Positions 7,628-10,718 of a stretch of 10,718 nucleotides of DNA are shown one piece after another. A program made the translations under genes and the position numbers. Each line of letters begins with the position of its first letter. Position 1 is the stretch's first letter. The DNA comes from Methylophaga sp. (GTDB lineage Bacteria; Pseudomonadota; Gammaproteobacteria; Nitrosococcales; Methylophagaceae), in contig JABURN010000240.1 in NCBI GenBank assembly GCA_014762585.1, positions 1-10,718 of the forward strand, written 5' to 3'. The notes under the pieces are model-generated. The model ran no database searches. It was not told where the DNA came from and saw only the letters and a list, made by a program, of their open reading frames with translations.

Positions 7628-7665
7628 CAAACTTGCTAGTGCACGATAGGTTCTAAGCGAGTTTG
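7628..7665 (+). other. Leader hairpin upstream of ntrB
   Basis: CAAACTTGCT (7628-7637) can pair with AGCGAGTTTG (7656-7665) over 10 bp with one G-U pair and an 18-nt loop. It lies about 11 nt after the start predicted from the extended -10. No T-run follows, so it is not a terminator. Its role is unknown; a stabilising or regulatory leader element is possible. Confidence 0.4.
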
Positions 7666-7712
7666 ACCAACAATCAACAGCTTACCGGCCAGTTGGCAGA
7701 AAACACCATTAA

Positions 7713-7729
7713 GTGGAGCGTTTTTTGCT
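7713..7729 (+). promoter_or_regulatory. Possible sigma54 (-24/-12) element at the ntrB start
   Basis: GTGGAGCGTTTTTTGCT has GG (7715-7716) and GC (7727-7728) exactly 12 bp apart and a perfect TTGCT at -12. The -24 half (TGGAGC) is weaker. The predicted start would be near 7740, one base before the first ATG of ntrB, so the mRNA would be leaderless or translated from the ATG at 7762. The fit could be chance. Confidence 0.35.
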
Positions 7730-7740
7730 AACAGCTGACC

Positions 7741-8817
7741 ATGTATATGAGTGTCACCACAATGAGTCACGATGCCATTGCCAGTAATGATGTGCTGGAA
7801 AACCTGACAACTGCCGTTCTGGTTCTGGATACGTCCTTACGCGTTTGTTATATCAACACGGCCACTGAAATTTTATTTGAAATAAGCCAGCGTCAGGCTG
7901 AGCATATCCCATTGCAGACACTTCTCCCGGGAGAAAAGCGACTGCTGAACTCACTCAGAAGAGTCGTCTCGACCGGGCAAGCATTGATAGAGCGTGAGGT
8001 GCGCTTATTCTTACCTGCAAGTGGTGAGATCCTGGCTGACTGTTCGGTCAAAATGCTGGATGTCGACGAGCCTTATCTTATTCTTGAACTGGCACAGCTG
8101 GATTATCAGCAACGCATCAACCGTGATGAAAATCTGCATACTCAGCAACAGGTTGTTCGCGGTCTGGCGCATGAAATCAAGAATCCTCTGGGTGGCTTGC
8201 GTGGCGCTGCACAATTACTGGAACGACAGCTCGACTCAGAAGATCTCAAAGAATACACACGCATCATCATTGCCGAAGCGGATCGCCTGCAGAATCTGAT
8301 GAACCGGATGCTGGGTCCGAATCAGCATCCGGAAAAGCGCGATACCAATATTCACGAAGTTCTGCAGCATGTGAGACAACTGGTTGATATCGAAGTCGAT
8401 GAAAGGCTCAAGTTCAAAATTGACTATGATCCGAGCATTCCCGAACTCTATGCCGACTTTGATCAGCTGATTCAGATCTTTCTCAATATCGTGCGAAACG
8501 CGGTACAGGCGATGAATGGTGTCGGCCTGATTACATTACGTACCCGTATACAACGCAACATCACTATCGAAAAGCATTATCACCGCCTGGGCGTTCTGGT
8601 TGAAATTGAGGATAACGGCCCCGGCATACCCAAACCATTACAAGATAGTCTGTTCTATCCCCTGGTCACTGGACGTGCTGATGGCACCGGTCTGGGACTT
8701 TATCTGGTGCAGAACCTGGTCCAGAGAAATGGCGGTACAGTGTCGTGCAACAGCCATCCGGGACAGACAATTTTCTCAGTTACATTTCCCCTGGAGTTAA
8801 CACGTGAACGCCACTAA
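7741..8817 (+). CDS. glnL: NtrB (GlnL), nitrogen sensor histidine kinase/phosphatase
   Basis: The 358-residue protein has the NtrB layout. An N-terminal PAS domain (about 15-120, TAVLVLDTSLRVCYIN) comes first, then the dimerisation and phosphotransfer helix with H144 in GLAHEIKNPLGGLRGAAQLL. The ATP-binding domain follows, with N-box N253 (NIVRNAVQAM), G1 box DNGPGIP (291-297) and G2 box GTGLGL (315-320). It is cytoplasmic, with no membrane segment. In the known system it phosphorylates NtrC when nitrogen is low, and the PII protein turns it into a phosphatase when nitrogen is plentiful. The start is uncertain: an in-frame TAA at 7729 bounds it, and ATGs at 7741, 7747 and 7762 all lack a good ribosome binding site. 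I used the first. The end overlaps ntrC by 14 bp. Confidence 0.95.
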   Translation: MYMSVTTMSHDAIASNDVLENLTTAVLVLDTSLRVCYINTATEILFEISQRQAEHIPLQTLLPGEKRLLNSLRRVVSTGQALIEREVRLFLPASGEILADCSVKMLDVDEPYLILELAQLDYQQRINRDENLHTQQQVVRGLAHEIKNPLGGLRGAAQLLERQLDSEDLKEYTRIIIAEADRLQNLMNRMLGPNQHPEKRDTNIHEVLQHVRQLVDIEVDERLKFKIDYDPSIPELYADFDQLIQIFLNIVRNAVQAMNGVGLITLRTRIQRNITIEKHYHRLGVLVEIEDNGPGIPKPLQDSLFYPLVTGRADGTGLGLYLVQNLVQRNGGTVSCNSHPGQTIFSVTFPLELTRERH

Positions 8818-10210
8818 AGCGATAGCCTGGATAGTCGACGATGACCGATCCATTCGATGGGTCTTGCAGAAAGCATTGGAAGCGGTAGATATCACGGTTC
8901 GGGCCTTTGAAACAGCTGACGTTGTATTACATGAATTAAAGCAGGGTCGTGAACAGGCACCTGATGTACTGATCAGCGATATCAGAATGCCCGGCATAGA
9001 CGGCCTGCAGTTATTGTCCGAAATCAAACAACGGCATCCGGAGCTGCCGGTGATCATCATGACCGCCTATTCCGATTTGGACAGTGCGGTGTCTGTCTAT
9101 GAAGGTGGGGCCTTCGAGTACCTGCCCAAACCTTTTGATGTCGATGAGGCCGTCGAGCTTGTCCAGCGTGCAGTCGCACACAGCAGGGAACAGGAAAAAA
9201 GCCCGGCCGAGGACTTTAATCTCGGCGCCGAGATTGTCGGTGAAGCACCTGCCATGCAGGAAGTGTTCAGAGCGATAGGCCGTCTGGCACGCTCCAATAT
9301 CACGGTGCTGATTAATGGCGAATCCGGTACCGGTAAGGAACTGGTGGCTCAGGCCTTACATCGTCACAGTCCACGACGCCAGTCGCCGTTTATTGCTTTA
9401 AACATGGCAGCCATCCCCAAGGAGTTGCTGGAATCCGAGCTGTTTGGCCATGAAAAAGGCGCCTTTACCGGTGCCCACGTACAGCGTAAAGGCCGTTTCG
9501 AGCAAGCCAATGGCGGTACGCTGTTTCTGGATGAAATCGGTGACATGCCGATTGAGTTACAGACCCGTTTGCTGCGTGTGCTGTCTGACGGGGAATTCTT
9601 CCGGGTCGGCGGCCATAGTGGCGTCAAAGTCGATGTTCGCATTATCGCGGCAACGCACCAGAACCTGGAAAAACTGGTTGAGCGCGGTGACTTCAGGGAA
9701 GATTTGTTTCATCGCCTCAATGTTATCCGGATTCATATTCCATCCCTGCGTGAGCGACGCGAGGATATCCCGGCGCTGGTCGCTTATTTCCTGAATAAGG
9801 CAGCCAAGGAACTCAATATGGCGACCAAAAGCGTGTCGCCCGATGTGGAAAGCTACCTGTCACAGTTACCCTGGCCCGGTAATGTCAGGCAACTGGAAAA
9901 CACCTGCCGCTGGCTGACAGTGATGTCACCGGGGCAGGTAGTACAGATGGACGACCTGCCGGTGGAACTCTCTGCTGAGAGTGCTGAGGGGGGCAGCCGC
10001 CAGGGCAGTGACTGGCAGCAATTGTTCCGCCAATGGGCAGCGAATAAGGCCTTGAGTGGGCAAGAGGGGGCGCTAGCTGATGTTGTACCCCTGATCGAGC
10101 AGTTATTGATGGAAGTCGCATTGGAAAAAACTGCCGGCAAGAGACAGGAAGCAGCCAAGCTTCTAGGTTGGGGTAGAAATACGCTGACAAGAAAGTTAAA
10201 AGAAAATTAG
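8804..10210 (+). CDS. glnG: NtrC (GlnG), sigma54-dependent response regulator
   Basis: The 468-residue protein is nearly the length of E. coli NtrC (469). The receiver domain (about 5-125) has the acidic pocket DDD at 12-14, phosphoacceptor D59 in LISDIRMPGIDG, T87 and K109. The AAA+ domain (about 143-380) has Walker A GESGTGKE (172-179), the sigma54-contact loop GAFTGA (219-224) and Walker B GGTLFLDEIGD (237-247). The C-terminal Fis-type helix-turn-helix (about 445-466, KRQEAAKLLGWGRNTLTRKL) binds the enhancer. All residues needed for a working activator are present. The start is GTG at 8804, backed by GGAG at 8793-8796, 7 nt upstream. The NtrC-like sites at 5315, 5347 and 7568 are its likely local targets. 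No T-run terminator follows; the tRNA promoter begins 9 bp after the stop. Confidence 0.97.
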   Translation: MNATKAIAWIVDDDRSIRWVLQKALEAVDITVRAFETADVVLHELKQGREQAPDVLISDIRMPGIDGLQLLSEIKQRHPELPVIIMTAYSDLDSAVSVYEGGAFEYLPKPFDVDEAVELVQRAVAHSREQEKSPAEDFNLGAEIVGEAPAMQEVFRAIGRLARSNITVLINGESGTGKELVAQALHRHSPRRQSPFIALNMAAIPKELLESELFGHEKGAFTGAHVQRKGRFEQANGGTLFLDEIGDMPIELQTRLLRVLSDGEFFRVGGHSGVKVDVRIIAATHQNLEKLVERGDFREDLFHRLNVIRIHIPSLRERREDIPALVAYFLNKAAKELNMATKSVSPDVESYLSQLPWPGNVRQLENTCRWLTVMSPGQVVQMDDLPVELSAESAEGGSRQGSDWQQLFRQWAANKALSGQEGALADVVPLIEQLLMEVALEKTAGKRQEAAKLLGWGRNTLTRKLKEN

Positions 10211-10218
10211 AAATCGCC

Positions 10219-10247
10219 TTGCATGCCCCCAGGGGGCTATGTATAAT
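10219..10247 (+). promoter_or_regulatory. Sigma70 promoter of the initiator tRNA gene
   Basis: The -35 TTGCAT (10219-10224) and a perfect -10 TATAAT (10242-10247) are 17 bp apart. The predicted start is near 10254, about 10 nt before the mature tRNA. The stretch after the -10 is GC-rich (GCGCAG), as in stringently controlled stable-RNA promoters. Confidence 0.9.
10225..10237 (+). repeat. GC palindrome in the tRNA promoter spacer
   Basis: GCCCCCAGGGGGC is a perfect palindrome around one A and fills most of the spacer between -35 and -10. It may act as an operator, as the 3' hairpin of the ntrC transcript (no T-run follows), or simply as a rigid spacer. Confidence 0.55.
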
Positions 10248-10263
10248 GCGCAGTCTAATCAGG

Positions 10264-10340
<77 letters not shown>

Positions 10341-10353
10341 ACTCTGATTGCAG

Positions 10354-10392
10354 AAGGCTCAAAACAAATTAACGTTGTTTTGAGCCTTTTTT
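10354..10392 (+). terminator. Rho-independent terminator of the tRNA gene
   Basis: A perfect 14-bp stem (10354-10367 with 10375-10388; core GGCTCAAAACAA) has a 7-nt loop. Six T in all follow the stem core GAGCC (10387-10392), the first two of them paired. It begins 14 nt after the tRNA. On the other strand the stem is not followed by a T-run, so it is a poor terminator for the convergent minus-strand gene. Confidence 0.93.
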
Positions 10393-10400
10393 ATTGCCTG

Positions 10401-10718
10401 TCAGTAAATTGTGCCGTAGCGCTTAACAGCCTCGCTTTCAGTGATAAAGCTGGCGTTGAGCAGTTCCCAGCGCTGACCACTATCCATCACGATGTTGCAG
10501 CCCAATGCCAGTTTATGCCCATTTTTCAGGGCGAACATTGAGCGACCCGGTTGTCTGACTTCAGCAAAGTAGCGGTCCAGTTGCAGGTCAATAATTCTGT
10601 CCGGGTGCTTGTTGATAACCGATATCCTCAGGCCGCCCCTCTGATTACAGTCCGTGCTGCTATCAGCGTCAGGCTCCTCAATAAACTGGATATATGTCTC
10701 CGCATTACCCCTGTCTCT
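10401..10718 (-). CDS. Unidentified protein, C-terminal 105 residues (5' end beyond window)
   Basis: On the minus strand a frame runs open from the right window edge to a TGA at 10401-10403, giving 105 residues with no start inside except late internal ATGs. The visible part includes acidic EEPDADSSTDCN, then RISVINKHPDRIIDLQLDRY. It ends with SMFALKNGHKLALGCNIV and QRWELLNASFITESEAVKRY. I do not recognise a family. There are two cysteines and no membrane segment. Coding is likely because the frame is uninterrupted, the composition is protein-like, and the gene ends cleanly just past the tRNA terminator in convergent orientation. An uninterrupted frame of this length could still occur by chance. 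Confidence 0.6.
   Translation of the reverse strand, partial: RDRGNAETYIQFIEEPDADSSTDCNQRGGLRISVINKHPDRIIDLQLDRYFAEVRQPGRSMFALKNGHKLALGCNIVMDSGQRWELLNASFITESEAVKRYGTIY

Noticed and set aside
7692..7708. TTGGCAGAAAACACCAT as a sigma54 promoter for ntrB
   Set aside because: It has a good -24 half but no GC at the required 12-bp distance.

Overview
The window is a typical gammaproteobacterial chromosome segment of moderate GC content. It shows no mobile element, no CRISPR array and no sign of recent transfer. The evidence for a gammaproteobacterium is the yhdP-tldD pair, the order glnA / DUF4124 protein / ntrB / ntrC, and proteins that resemble their Escherichia coli counterparts along their whole length. 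I cannot fix the genus from sequence alone.

Layout. (1) Positions 2-2509 hold the C-terminal part of a YhdP/AsmA-like envelope protein, cut by the left edge. It is followed by tldD (2554-3996), the metalloprotease subunit of TldD/TldE. (2) Positions 4009-5285 hold a tightly coupled pair: a PP-loop thiolase-like ATPase with a C-terminal NFACT-R-like region, and a TusA-like sulfur-carrier protein whose ATG overlaps the stop codon of the first gene (ATGA). This is the least characterised part of the window and the best candidate for an under-described system, probably RNA sulfur modification. (3) Positions 5286-10210 hold the nitrogen-regulation block: glnA, a small secreted DUF4124 protein, ntrB and ntrC. 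(4) An initiator tRNA-Met gene (10264-10340) has its own near-consensus sigma70 promoter and a strong terminator. (5) The right edge holds the 3' end of an unidentified gene on the minus strand.

The nitrogen block can be read as a closed circuit. The glnA leader has two NtrC-like sites whose centres are 32 bp apart, followed by a -24/-12 sigma54 promoter and a good ribosome binding site. A third and better NtrC-like site lies just upstream of an extended -10 promoter ahead of ntrB, as expected for autoregulation. A second possible -24/-12 element sits right at the ntrB start codon. NtrB (sensor kinase/phosphatase) and NtrC (sigma54 activator with an intact GAFTGA loop) are encoded with a 14-bp overlap. 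GlnA keeps the tyrosine that is the target of adenylylation.

No stretch longer than 300 bases lacks a gene. The longest gaps, 5286-5462 and 7568-7740, are both filled with regulatory structure.
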